From the IMG/VR virus record IMGVR_UViG_3300021961_000224, positions 1 to 40,334 of that record: 40,334 nucleotides of DNA; one strand, 5' to 3'. Under the pieces are notes generated by a model that did no database searches, had not been told where the DNA came from, and was given only the letters and a program-made list of their open reading frames with translations. Below, piece after piece: positions 14,743 through 22,726 of the stretch; positions within the stretch are counted from its first letter, which is position 1; the number at the start of each line of letters is the position of its first letter. Origin of the DNA: a virus. The position numbers were made by a program, and so were the translations under genes.

Positions 14743-16794
14743 TTATTTTAATTCCGGTATTCCACCTAGTTGCGGTATTCTTGATTTCCACTTGCTATAG
14801 ATCTGCTTACTGTTACCTTGAGTAATAATTCCATCACCTACTAAGTCAGTTAGGTAAGTATCTACAACGTCTTGAAAATCTTTCTTTTCGTATTTTGCCT
14901 TAGCATATAAGCCTTGAATATTAGCATCTACTTCTTTTGGCAGTAGGTAGTATTTGTACCAAATTTCAGGGTTTTTGCGAATCTCTCTTCTTCTAGCTTC
15001 GTCTTTTCTCATCCACTTATCGGGCTTGACCTGGTCACCGCTTTGAGTTAGATGTTCAGTCTCGTGACGGATTAGATCAGTAAGAGTTGGTTGAATGGTT
15101 TGAAGCATATTAGTACCGTCAGCAGGATTAAATGCTAAGAGAATGTCAATCTCTCCTTCGTCGGATCCTGCTTCTCCATCAATATGATACTTACCAGGCT
15201 TTACTTCATCTGTTAAAGCAAACTTAAGAGATACTCCTACCGTAGTTGGTGTACCTTTCTCGCTTTTACTTTCAAATGTACCTAAGTATGCAGTTTGATA
15301 TTCGTTATAGAGCATAGCTCCTAGAGGAGACATTCCATACTTTTCAGCAAACTCTCTATCTTTTTCTGAAGGCTCTCTTTTGGTTTTTACGTTATAACCT
15401 TTAAATTTACCTCCTGATAAAAGTGTGTTGAGAGCAGCATTTACTGCCTTTCTGATATCAACTACTATAGAGCGGTACTTAGTACCTTCTTTAACCGGGT
15501 TGTAGCCTGAACCGTAAGGAGCAGCTTTGCCGTCTTGAGGATTATTAGCTTCAGACATCTTACATCTGTCTTCCCATTGACGGAATAGCATGCTTCCGCC
15601 CATGTGGGCTTCCTGTTCAATCTCTCTTAATACGTCATCTTCTTCAGTATTCTGAGTGGTGAAGACTGGTAAGCGATCTTCTAGGTTTTGCTGGTGATGA
15701 ATGAGCTCATGACAGAAGGAGCGTAGAACATCTTTAGGGTGACGACCTGTTACATAAAGGACAATCTCTTGCGTATCGGGCTGATAATATCCTGTCTTAC
15801 CAAAGAGGTTCGCAGCATTTTCTTCGTCATGTCTGATTTTAATATCAGGGATAGGTACTACTGTCATGCCTTGCTCCATACAGTATTCTAAGATAGAAGC
15901 GATATGAGGAGCAAATTCAAACTGACCTATAGTCTCTTCTGGGAGGAGTCTTTGATTCGGAGTTCCGTCGTAGTTACGTCCGTCTTTTTCTTTATCAAAG
16001 TAAGGTAGAGATACTGAGATGTGATCTCCTCTAAACTCTACATTAAAGTCCGAAGATATAACGTTACGGATTAGTTCAGTGTAGTCCTGCAGGCGCTGTC
16101 TCTCTTTAGATGGGAGTACAGCAATTGGTGCTGCCGGAGAGCCTTTTGTGACTTCTTTAATAGGTCCCATTGGAGCGTTCATCCACTCTTTATCCTCTTC
16201 AGTATAAAAGAAGTTTGCAAATACTTCATCGATGGCATCAGCCATTTTCTTTTCTGGTGTGTTATTCATCGCTTTAGATAGAATATCAAATATATGATCT
16301 TTCTGCTTAACTACCGCAGGAAGATACTTAAAAAATTCTTCTTTATCTCCTGCTAAAAGAGCCTTACGAGCGTTTGTACCGCTCATGCCGCCGTCAGGAG
16401 TTTGAACAACCTTAACCTCTAAATTTGGGTATTTTGCTTGATTCTTTCTGAAGTATGAAGTACGGTCTTGAATATCTCCTAGATCGTCTTCTCTACCTTC
16501 TCTAGCTCCTAAAATCCAAACTACTTGGTCGTCTGGGTTGTTTGAAGCATATGAGTAAATCTCTCCGATAGGTGGTTTAGATGCTTTTACAATCTCAACA
16601 TTACCCGGGAGGTACTTTTGAAATATTTTCCAAACTTCATAAGAAGTATCTTGATCAATACCATCTCTTACTTCTTTACCTACGAATACAATGTATTTGT
16701 CCGCATCAGGAACTTGGTTGGTAGCTGTTTCAACTACTAGAAAATGTCCTGCGGTTGGTGGTTTAAATCCTCCTCCAAATACTGCTACTTTCAT
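14743..16794 (-). CDS. Nucleotidyltransferase fused to two HExxH metallopeptidase-like domains (683 aa)
   Basis: Residues 1-170 form an NMNAT/cytidylyltransferase-like domain: VAVFGGGFKPPTAGHF carries the (H/T)xGH motif and GMSGTNARKAL the SxTxxR motif. Such enzymes transfer AMP or CMP to nucleotide-like substrates. Residues about 235-412 contain LRSFCHELIHHQQNLEDRL (HELIH 362-366) with EIEQEAH (391-397) downstream as a possible third ligand. Residues about 440-683 contain LTDLIRHETEHLTQSGD (HETEH 577-581) with LPKEVDANIQG (E621) downstream. Both look like zincin active sites. It is coupled by ATGA to the kinase gene. The fusion is unusual and the combined function is unknown. Confidence 0.75.
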   Translation of the reverse strand: MKVAVFGGGFKPPTAGHFLVVETATNQVPDADKYIVFVGKEVRDGIDQDTSYEVWKIFQKYLPGNVEIVKASKPPIGEIYSYASNNPDDQVVWILGAREGREDDLGDIQDRTSYFRKNQAKYPNLEVKVVQTPDGGMSGTNARKALLAGDKEEFFKYLPAVVKQKDHIFDILSKAMNNTPEKKMADAIDEVFANFFYTEEDKEWMNAPMGPIKEVTKGSPAAPIAVLPSKERQRLQDYTELIRNVISSDFNVEFRGDHISVSLPYFDKEKDGRNYDGTPNQRLLPEETIGQFEFAPHIASILEYCMEQGMTVVPIPDIKIRHDEENAANLFGKTGYYQPDTQEIVLYVTGRHPKDVLRSFCHELIHHQQNLEDRLPVFTTQNTEEDDVLREIEQEAHMGGSMLFRQWEDRCKMSEANNPQDGKAAPYGSGYNPVKEGTKYRSIVVDIRKAVNAALNTLLSGGKFKGYNVKTKREPSEKDREFAEKYGMSPLGAMLYNEYQTAYLGTFESKSEKGTPTTVGVSLKFALTDEVKPGKYHIDGEAGSDEGEIDILLAFNPADGTNMLQTIQPTLTDLIRHETEHLTQSGDQVKPDKWMRKDEARRREIRKNPEIWYKYYLLPKEVDANIQGLYAKAKYEKKDFQDVVDTYLTDLVGDGIITQGNSKQIYSKWKSRIPQLGGIPELK

Positions 16795-17729
16795 GCAAAG
16801 AACTTCTTAGTTTTGGAAATTACTTGAGCGTCTGTTGTACCTTTAGTTACTAAGTCGTATTGATCGCTATTGATAACTTTAGCAATTCTATCAAGTACCT
16901 CCTTGTATTTCTTCTCAGCTGAGTCTCTATTGCGTTCAATGGAGGCAACCTTCTTTTTCATTGAGTCAAACGTAGGGCCTTGACCTTTCTTCTCCCAAGT
17001 AGCCATAAAGTGCTTCTTAAGATTCTTAGTCATATCTTCGTCGCTATCGTCTAATCGAAGAGGTTTTACTAGTTCTTCGTAGGCAGCTAAGGCAGCTTCA
17101 TCTTCAATCTCAAAAGGCTTTCTAAACGATGATTTCAGTTCTCCTAGAGAATCAATATACTCTAAAATACCTTCACCACCTCTCTTGGCAGCATGATTAA
17201 ACTTACGAACCTCAGCATCATAAGAGCCTCCCATCATATTAGGTACGATGACGAAATTATCCTTTAAAAGTTTGCTATAATAGCCAATTAATTCAAAGCT
17301 TCTCATCCAAGTATCAAATACTGCAATCTTAGGAATATTACGTTCTCTTTCAAAATTCTTAAGAAGAGAGATGGCCGGGTGAGTGATCATCATAATCATC
17401 ATCACATCGTAACCTTTTGCTCTGATATCGTTTACAGTCTTGTCTGGGTTGTTAGCTGTTGTATCCCATACAAATGGTTCACCTTCGTAAGCATGGTCAG
17501 AAGCTGCTTTATCGGTCATAGACGAAGCCATAGACAGATTACTGTATGCAGGACTCTTTTTATCCTCTACATACTGATCAGGATTAAAGATCGTAATATC
17601 CTCAGGAATAGCACCAGCTCTCTTTAGAGTATTGACCATATGAGTTTTTCCGGTACCAGCACCGCCGGCCATAATCAACGCCTTTGGTCGGGCTTTTGCT
17701 TCAGATAAAAGAGCTTCCATTAATTTCAT
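16791..17729 (-). CDS. P-loop kinase, zeta-toxin-like, with targeting-like leader (312 aa)
   Basis: It starts MKLMEALLSEAKARPKALIM. The first ten residues resemble the T4 Alt leader and end in LSE|A. Walker A GGAGTGKT (22-29) follows directly, with FNPDQY (48-53) and PFVWDTTANN (85-94) in the positions seen in zeta-toxin and polynucleotide-kinase-like P-loop enzymes. The C-terminal third is Lys-rich and coiled. The substrate is unknown; nucleotide, nucleic acid or UDP-sugar kinase are options. A TATTTATA element lies within the last codons of the preceding gene, 25 nt before this ATG. Confidence 0.75.
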   Translation of the reverse strand: MKLMEALLSEAKARPKALIMAGGAGTGKTHMVNTLKRAGAIPEDITIFNPDQYVEDKKSPAYSNLSMASSMTDKAASDHAYEGEPFVWDTTANNPDKTVNDIRAKGYDVMMIMMITHPAISLLKNFERERNIPKIAVFDTWMRSFELIGYYSKLLKDNFVIVPNMMGGSYDAEVRKFNHAAKRGGEGILEYIDSLGELKSSFRKPFEIEDEAALAAYEELVKPLRLDDSDEDMTKNLKKHFMATWEKKGQGPTFDSMKKKVASIERNRDSAEKKYKEVLDRIAKVINSDQYDLVTKGTTDAQVISKTKKFFA

Positions 17730-18508
17730 AGCTTGATACGAGTTGGGTAACTATTATAAATAGGTTCCGTAGTAGGGTTATCAAGTTTGTATAAGCTATA
17801 GATAGTCTTGAAGAGTTCGAAGTTATCATCGATGTTGTGAGCTTCTTTAATCTCCCATCCATTCCCCTGGTATACTCCGTCTTTCTTAGAAGCACTACGC
17901 TTACTGGACTTTAACCATAAGATGCCGGTTCTTTCGATCTTCTGACCAAACATCTCTTCCCAGGCTTTAGCGTAAGCTGCTAACTGAAGGTCATATGAAC
18001 GGTGTAGGTTGTTGGAGGTTTTAACGTCTAAGAGCCAAATCTGTCCATTCATCTTAACAATCAAGTCTGCAGTACCTGCATACTGATGTTTGTCAGAAAA
18101 TGTAAATTCTTCTGTTGCAATGACTTCTGGTTTATGTGTGGTAAAGAAATCGGCTGCCTTTAAAATCATCTGCCAAACTCTAAGATTATACTTAGCATTA
18201 CCAAATTCATCCATCCAGGTAATTTCTTCTCCCTTAATTAAATCTTCAACTGCATTATGCACTGCTGTACCTTCTTCAGCAGCTTTGCGCATAATAAGAT
18301 CTGCATTATGACCTACGTCTTTTAGCCAATTATCAAAAAACTTATTCTTAGGCATATACTGGAGAACTGTCGTAACAGATGGGTAATAAACTCCTTCTTC
18401 TTTTTTATAGACTCGTCTGTCTAAGAAAGTAATCTGTTCTAATTCTCCGTCGAACATTAAGTTTTTTCTCTTATGTTCATAGAGAACGTTAGCACCTTTG
18501 TAAATCAT
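17726..18508 (-). CDS. Cas4/RecB-like PD-(D/E)XK exonuclease (260 aa)
   Basis: Motifs in order: EEGTAVHNAVED (H84), ATEEFTF (about E133), YAGTADLIVK (D148), WLLDVKTSNN (D161, K163), and YDLQLAAYAKAWE (Q175, Y179). This is the classic RecB-family nuclease signature. No four-Cys iron-sulfur cluster is visible, unlike many Cas4 proteins. It is coupled by ATGA to primase upstream and kinase downstream. A role in recombination, repair or host DNA breakdown is likely. Confidence 0.87.
   Translation of the reverse strand: MIYKGANVLYEHKRKNLMFDGELEQITFLDRRVYKKEEGVYYPSVTTVLQYMPKNKFFDNWLKDVGHNADLIMRKAAEEGTAVHNAVEDLIKGEEITWMDEFGNAKYNLRVWQMILKAADFFTTHKPEVIATEEFTFSDKHQYAGTADLIVKMNGQIWLLDVKTSNNLHRSYDLQLAAYAKAWEEMFGQKIERTGILWLKSSKRSASKKDGVYQGNGWEIKEAHNIDDNFELFKTIYSLYKLDNPTTEPIYNSYPTRIKL
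17755..17762 (-). promoter_or_regulatory. TATTTATA element inside end of nuclease gene
   Basis: Coding strand CCTATTTATAATAG, encoding P-I-Y-N near the C-terminus of the Cas4/RecB-like gene and 25 nt before the kinase ATG. Its presence inside coding sequence, exactly where replication genes give way to putative packaged proteins, fits a separate late promoter for the kinase operon. Confidence 0.45.
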
Positions 18509-19431
18509 ACTAGCTGTAGTTTATGGCGCAGTAAGTCGCTGAAGGTTAGCTCCTGTGCCTGTTGTACGTGATGAGTGAAACTAGAAAAACCCATCTCTGA
18601 GGGATCTTTATCTAACATGTCGACTAAGAATACACGTTTACCTAGGGATAGAAATTGCTCACAATAACTTAGCGCACTTTTTAGTGCATCCCTATCTAAC
18701 GCTACATAAATGTCTTCGACCTTGTTAGAAACTAATTTCTGCATTAAACTCTTAGGTAAGGTTTTACCTAAGATCGGAACGGCATTACGTTTAACAGCCA
18801 TTGCGTCAAAGACTCCTTCGACTAGTACAATAGGCTGATCCCAGTTAATCATGTTTTCAAATACGATAACATCTTTAGAAGCAGAAGGGTTCTTATACTT
18901 CATAAAAGCATTTTCGAACGTTCTACCTACAAAGAAGTTTAATCGGTTACTCTCATCGTAAGATGGAATAATAATACGGCCGGCATAGTCTCCTGTAAGG
19001 CAGTAGCCGATATTATATTTAATATAGTCATTCTCAGTCATACCTCTTTTAGATAGGTAATTGCGGATCTTATTAGCGATCACCGAAGTTGTTGAGGCTG
19101 AGGAGAGTGGTTGGAATTCTTTAGGAAGCTCTACTACTTCAAGATCGTGGTAGGTAATCTTTTCTCCTTTTCTAACGTACTTAAGAACTTCGATAGCTTC
19201 TTCTTTACCGATATTCATCTGTCGGAGTAGAGACTTTACAGTACGTCCACGTGTATTGCATACCCAGCACTCCCAAGGATTGTGACCCTTCTCATCAGGA
19301 ACCATCTTGATCTCAAGCTTAGGCTTACGGTGATTACAGAACGGGCAATGAAACGCATGATTGTCTCTTGCTCGCTTATGTGACTTACCTAAAACGCCTT
19401 CTATTGCATTGAGCAGTAGAGTATTCTCCAT
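18505..19431 (-). CDS. 61: DNA primase, T4 gp61/DnaG-type (308 aa)
   Basis: The N-terminal zinc finger FHCPFCNHR (C29, C32) with ECWVCNTRG (C55, C58) recognises template. The Toprim domain shows QPIVLVEGVFDAMAV (E205, D209) and VALDRDAL (D246, D248). Between them RIIIPSYDESNRLNFFVGR is the usual RNA-polymerase-domain motif. It makes RNA primers for lagging-strand synthesis with a DnaB/gp41-type helicase that is not in the window. Length is close to T4 gp61 (342 aa). A TTGGAG-17-TATATT promoter lies just upstream. Confidence 0.9.
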   Translation of the reverse strand: MENTLLLNAIEGVLGKSHKRARDNHAFHCPFCNHRKPKLEIKMVPDEKGHNPWECWVCNTRGRTVKSLLRQMNIGKEEAIEVLKYVRKGEKITYHDLEVVELPKEFQPLSSASTTSVIANKIRNYLSKRGMTENDYIKYNIGYCLTGDYAGRIIIPSYDESNRLNFFVGRTFENAFMKYKNPSASKDVIVFENMINWDQPIVLVEGVFDAMAVKRNAVPILGKTLPKSLMQKLVSNKVEDIYVALDRDALKSALSYCEQFLSLGKRVFLVDMLDKDPSEMGFSSFTHHVQQAQELTFSDLLRHKLQLV

Positions 19432-19456
19432 ATAGAGTATAACTAGTTAATATACT

Positions 19457-19485
19457 AATATACGAATATTATTTCTTATCTCCAA
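19457..19485 (-). promoter_or_regulatory. Sigma70-like promoter before primase (TTGGAG-17-TATATT)
   Basis: On the coding strand AGTTGGAG is followed, 17 nt after TTGGAG, by TATATT, itself preceded by TTCG. The -35 lies in the last codons of the GIY-YIG gene and the -10 in the 37-nt gap. Three other sites in the window share AGTTG, 17-nt spacing, TTC(T/G) and TATATT. Confidence 0.55.
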
Positions 19486-19936
19486 CTAAAAAGTCCTTTG
19501 TGTAAAACTTACCTAGAATGTTGTCGTTGAAGTACATAGCAGGGTCTTCTAAGACTCCCATTGAAAATAAGTACTTACATTCGTAATAGGTAAGGAGTTT
19601 CTTTCCTGGTGCAAATTCAATAATTTCTTTTGAGAATTCGGTAGCTGGATATATCTTTGTAAGTTTTTGGAATTCTTTATTGGAACCCCAATATTTCTTC
19701 CAATCACTCTCAGTTGTAACAATCTTATGAGTTGGCTTACGACCAGGTCCGGTCTGCTCAGCAATCTCGGCTTTAGTCAAAGGCTTCTTTCTATTATTAT
19801 AGAGTACCTTTTTACCGATATATTTTTTGTTAGATGGAATATGAGTAATCTTATAAATGAAACCAAACGTACCTTCAGGCATGTCTGAGATCTCGGTTAT
19901 AAGCCTACCTTTATATTCCCAGGTAGGTTGTGTCAT
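19469..19936 (-). CDS. GIY-YIG endonuclease, SegE-like (155 aa)
   Basis: The GIY-YIG core is visible as FGFIYKITHIPSNKKYIGKK (24-43), with YKI and YIG elements. Downstream are TESDWKKYWGSN (75-86), FSKEIIEF, and a likely catalytic Glu in LLTYYECKYLF (E119), then NDNILGKF. T4-like phages carry such free-standing homing-type endonucleases. It lies exactly between the fibre genes and the replication genes, as expected of an inserted homing endonuclease. Confidence 0.78.
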   Translation of the reverse strand: MTQPTWEYKGRLITEISDMPEGTFGFIYKITHIPSNKKYIGKKVLYNNRKKPLTKAEIAEQTGPGRKPTHKIVTTESDWKKYWGSNKEFQKLTKIYPATEFSKEIIEFAPGKKLLTYYECKYLFSMGVLEDPAMYFNDNILGKFYTKDFLVGDKK

Positions 19937-19947
19937 AATTCAATATT

Positions 19948-21834
19948 TTAAGCGTTCACCATTTGAACTGCTCCAAGTAACATTAGTCCTTCTATCGAGC
20001 CAATATCGTTAACTTGGAATCTCATAATAGCAATGTCGTTAGTATCTAATTCCATAGCTGTTAGTGTGCCGCTGCCCATTGCTGAAACTCTGTTTACGAT
20101 CATAAAGGATGGAGTTCCGTTTCTGACGTAGTATGTAGGTCTTACGTTTACACTACTAGTATTGATTTTTAATTCAACTATAACTTCGTCTCCGGCAGAT
20201 GCTCCAGCTGGTGGTGCCATTCTAAACTGGTTAGTAGCGCTATTCGAGTTATTTGTCACTAGCAGTCTATTGTAACCTGTACTAAGTGTATGTTCGTAGT
20301 CAGCGTCAAATGTAAATGTATCTGTGGTTATAGTTGACATTGCTGCATCATCTCCACTCACCCAAGATACGGCGTAGCTAACATAGCTGGTGTTATCCGT
20401 AACTGAGATAATTCTATAGACTTCTGTATGTCCTCCTGCTCCTACTTGAGTGATGGTAATTGAACCACTTATTGCTAAGTTTAGTAAAGTAGCACTACGG
20501 TCAGTACCGTCTGAATCATATACGTCAATTCTATCTACGTTAGATCCAATATTACTTACTGCGTATCTGATTGATACATCTCCGTTTGAGCTCGGTGCAG
20601 CTGGGCTAGTTCCCACAGCGTTAACAGAGTACGTATTTACTGTTTGTAGGTACGTATCATATGTTATAGATGTATCTGAGCCTGGTCTTATAAATCCTCC
20701 TGGAGGAGCTGTTTCAATTACCTCACCAGAGGCAGATACTGCCAGGTAGTATGCATTTGTACCAGTAAACGTACCTGAACCGTATTGTGGAAGGCTGGCT
20801 TGTCCTGAGCTTTTTAATCTTAATGCTTCTGTTTCTGTAGCATTATTATTTACAAAAAGTCCAATTCTAGCATCGTAGTTACCCGGTGCAAAGTTAGTAT
20901 CTGCAACAAACTGAATAGATGCAGGATAGCTAGCAGGGTTATACTGATCGGTAGTATTATTTGCTGCAATAACTCCGAATACTTCCCCAGCAGTAACGTT
21001 AGCAAGTTCACTATTAAGAAGTAGGTTAGGTGCTGTTCTAGTTGGACTAGAAGGAGCAGTGATGGTTAACCTATTAGATGTTTTGTTGTAAGTAAGTCCG
21101 CTATCACCTCCAAAGTTGCCGCTGTCGTTGAACTGTACTTGAGTATCAGAGCCTCCTGGAGCTGATGAGAATATCGATGTAAGGGAGCCGGTTGTTAAAT
21201 GTGATATTGCACCTGTTGTAGGGTTTATCATTACAACACTGCTGCCAGTTGCTGCTCTTAGGTCTTGGAAGTTTATACGTCCGCCGAATGATCCGCCGGA
21301 TTGTACAGTAAAGTCTGCATCGCCAAAATCAAAAGTAAGGTTACTTCCGCTTGCTGTTACTGTACGGGTACCGGTTAGAGTACCGTTAGTGTTGTACAAA
21401 TTTGTATCAGTTCCACCCTGTCCTGGGATTGAACTAGTAAGCATTAACGAAAGATTGCCGCTTCCGTCGATACCTAGTATTTGTGCAGAGTTTGCTTGAG
21501 GTAATCCGGTTATAGCAACACTCTGTTCTTCGGCGGTTTGAATTGTAAAGTTGGAACTTTGGAAGTCAAATGTTAGACTACTTCCATCACCTGCAACTGT
21601 TCGGTTACCCGTTAGTGTACCGTCTGTGTTGTAGATATTAGTGTTGGTATTATCTAGAAACGAAGAGAGGTCGATAGAGTGGCTAACGCTTCCAGTAGTA
21701 TACATTTGAAGTGTACTCCCGGATAAAGAGCTAGAATAGTAATACGACTTTAAATTGTCGTTCATTTCCTGATAGGTAAGCTCGCTTGTCTTACCTCCTG
21801 TATCAGTTCCTGTATATCTTAACGTGATTGCCAT
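19948..21834 (-). CDS. Tail fibre-like structural protein with internal duplication (628 aa)
   Basis: Ser/Thr/Gly/Asn-rich beta-type protein, typical of trimeric fibres. Residues 64-100 (NIYNTDGTLTGNRTV...SSLTFDF) and 142-179 (NLYNTNGTLTGTRTV...SNLTFDF) are a clear duplicated module that can be interpreted as stacked fibre repeats. Further on, GSDTQVQFNDSGNFGGDSGL is a familiar phage fibre motif. No chaperone or peptidase motif was noted at the C-terminus. It ends the tail module, just before the GIY-YIG endonuclease gene. Confidence 0.72.
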   Translation of the reverse strand: MAITLRYTGTDTGGKTSELTYQEMNDNLKSYYYSSSLSGSTLQMYTTGSVSHSIDLSSFLDNTNTNIYNTDGTLTGNRTVAGDGSSLTFDFQSSNFTIQTAEEQSVAITGLPQANSAQILGIDGSGNLSLMLTSSIPGQGGTDTNLYNTNGTLTGTRTVTASGSNLTFDFGDADFTVQSGGSFGGRINFQDLRAATGSSVVMINPTTGAISHLTTGSLTSIFSSAPGGSDTQVQFNDSGNFGGDSGLTYNKTSNRLTITAPSSPTRTAPNLLLNSELANVTAGEVFGVIAANNTTDQYNPASYPASIQFVADTNFAPGNYDARIGLFVNNNATETEALRLKSSGQASLPQYGSGTFTGTNAYYLAVSASGEVIETAPPGGFIRPGSDTSITYDTYLQTVNTYSVNAVGTSPAAPSSNGDVSIRYAVSNIGSNVDRIDVYDSDGTDRSATLLNLAISGSITITQVGAGGHTEVYRIISVTDNTSYVSYAVSWVSGDDAAMSTITTDTFTFDADYEHTLSTGYNRLLVTNNSNSATNQFRMAPPAGASAGDEVIVELKINTSSVNVRPTYYVRNGTPSFMIVNRVSAMGSGTLTAMELDTNDIAIMRFQVNDIGSIEGLMLLGAVQMVNA

Positions 21835-21846
21835 TGCTCTTTTATA

Positions 21847-22722
21847 TTAAATATCAAAATTCACTACGAAGGTCATATCTGTGTACCTTGATTTAGGTAC
21901 CGGTTGTGCTAGCTTACCTACAGCTACTAGCTCATTTGCATCGTTGTATAACCCTACTGTTGTAATGTAGGGCTGAAAGTAGCTACCGGTTGCGTAGTCA
22001 TAAACGTACCCATTACTTCCTGATTTAATAGAAGGGTTCTGGGAGTAGTTTAGTTGAGATTCATTAGCTTTACAGCGGTAGTTATGCGTATACACTGTAT
22101 GAGAAGCTTGCCATGCTACTGTGTAGTCGTCTTGCAATTCAGTAACTGTAGTCTCATCTGTGATAATTACATTCCCGTGAGTGTATATAATATCTCCTAC
22201 TTTCATGCCAGCTTTATCAGCATCTCTCAATACTCCTTCACCGTCATCGTATAACCTAAATCCGTCTCTTTCAGTCTCTATAATATACCCTCCGGATACA
22301 AAACTAGAAGATACATACCTTCCAGAGTTTTCTCCTGCTGCCATGCTAAAGCTTCCTGGTTTGATGGCATGTCCGTATACCTCTTTTGGTATAGAGATTA
22401 GGGCAGCGGTTGTGTAGATTTCTCTAGAAGCACTCTCATGTAGAGTAGTTTGATCGTATGTAAAGTATGAACTACTTACTGCACTTCCTGTTGTAAATCT
22501 AGAGTAATATAGGTGATGTAGGTTCTTGTATACTAGTTCGGCGTACTGACTATCTTCTGTAGATGTAGCCTGATTAACGTATACGTCCCCAGAGCTTGAA
22601 AGTGCAGAATAAACAGTAATGCCGTAAGAGCTTAGATTGCTTTTAGAAACGATCCAAGTCTTATGCGCAGTATAGGATGTTATGTATGCATCCTGTTTGT
22701 TTAGTTTTATAAACGCACTCAT
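21847..22722 (-). CDS. Virion structural protein, fibre/baseplate-associated (291 aa)
   Basis: Ser/Thr/Tyr-rich beta protein. Its last 70 residues (LNYSQNPSIKSGSNG..., then YITTVGLYNDANELVAVGKL and FVVNFDI) match the C-terminus of the next upstream gene product. A central segment DKAGMKVGDIIYTHGNVIIT looks like a PDZ-like loop. Probably a baseplate-fibre connector. It lies 4 nt after the 336-aa gene, so co-translation is likely. Confidence 0.6.
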   Translation of the reverse strand: MSAFIKLNKQDAYITSYTAHKTWIVSKSNLSSYGITVYSALSSSGDVYVNQATSTEDSQYAELVYKNLHHLYYSRFTTGSAVSSSYFTYDQTTLHESASREIYTTAALISIPKEVYGHAIKPGSFSMAAGENSGRYVSSSFVSGGYIIETERDGFRLYDDGEGVLRDADKAGMKVGDIIYTHGNVIITDETTVTELQDDYTVAWQASHTVYTHNYRCKANESQLNYSQNPSIKSGSNGYVYDYATGSYFQPYITTVGLYNDANELVAVGKLAQPVPKSRYTDMTFVVNFDI

Positions 22723-22726
22723 TCAT

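Noticed and set aside
14741-14791. Upstream ATG for the HAD gene at 14791
   Set aside because: It would overlap the end of the 683-aa gene by 49 nt and add 17 residues without HAD similarity. The ATG at 14740 directly follows the stop and yields a leader like its neighbours.
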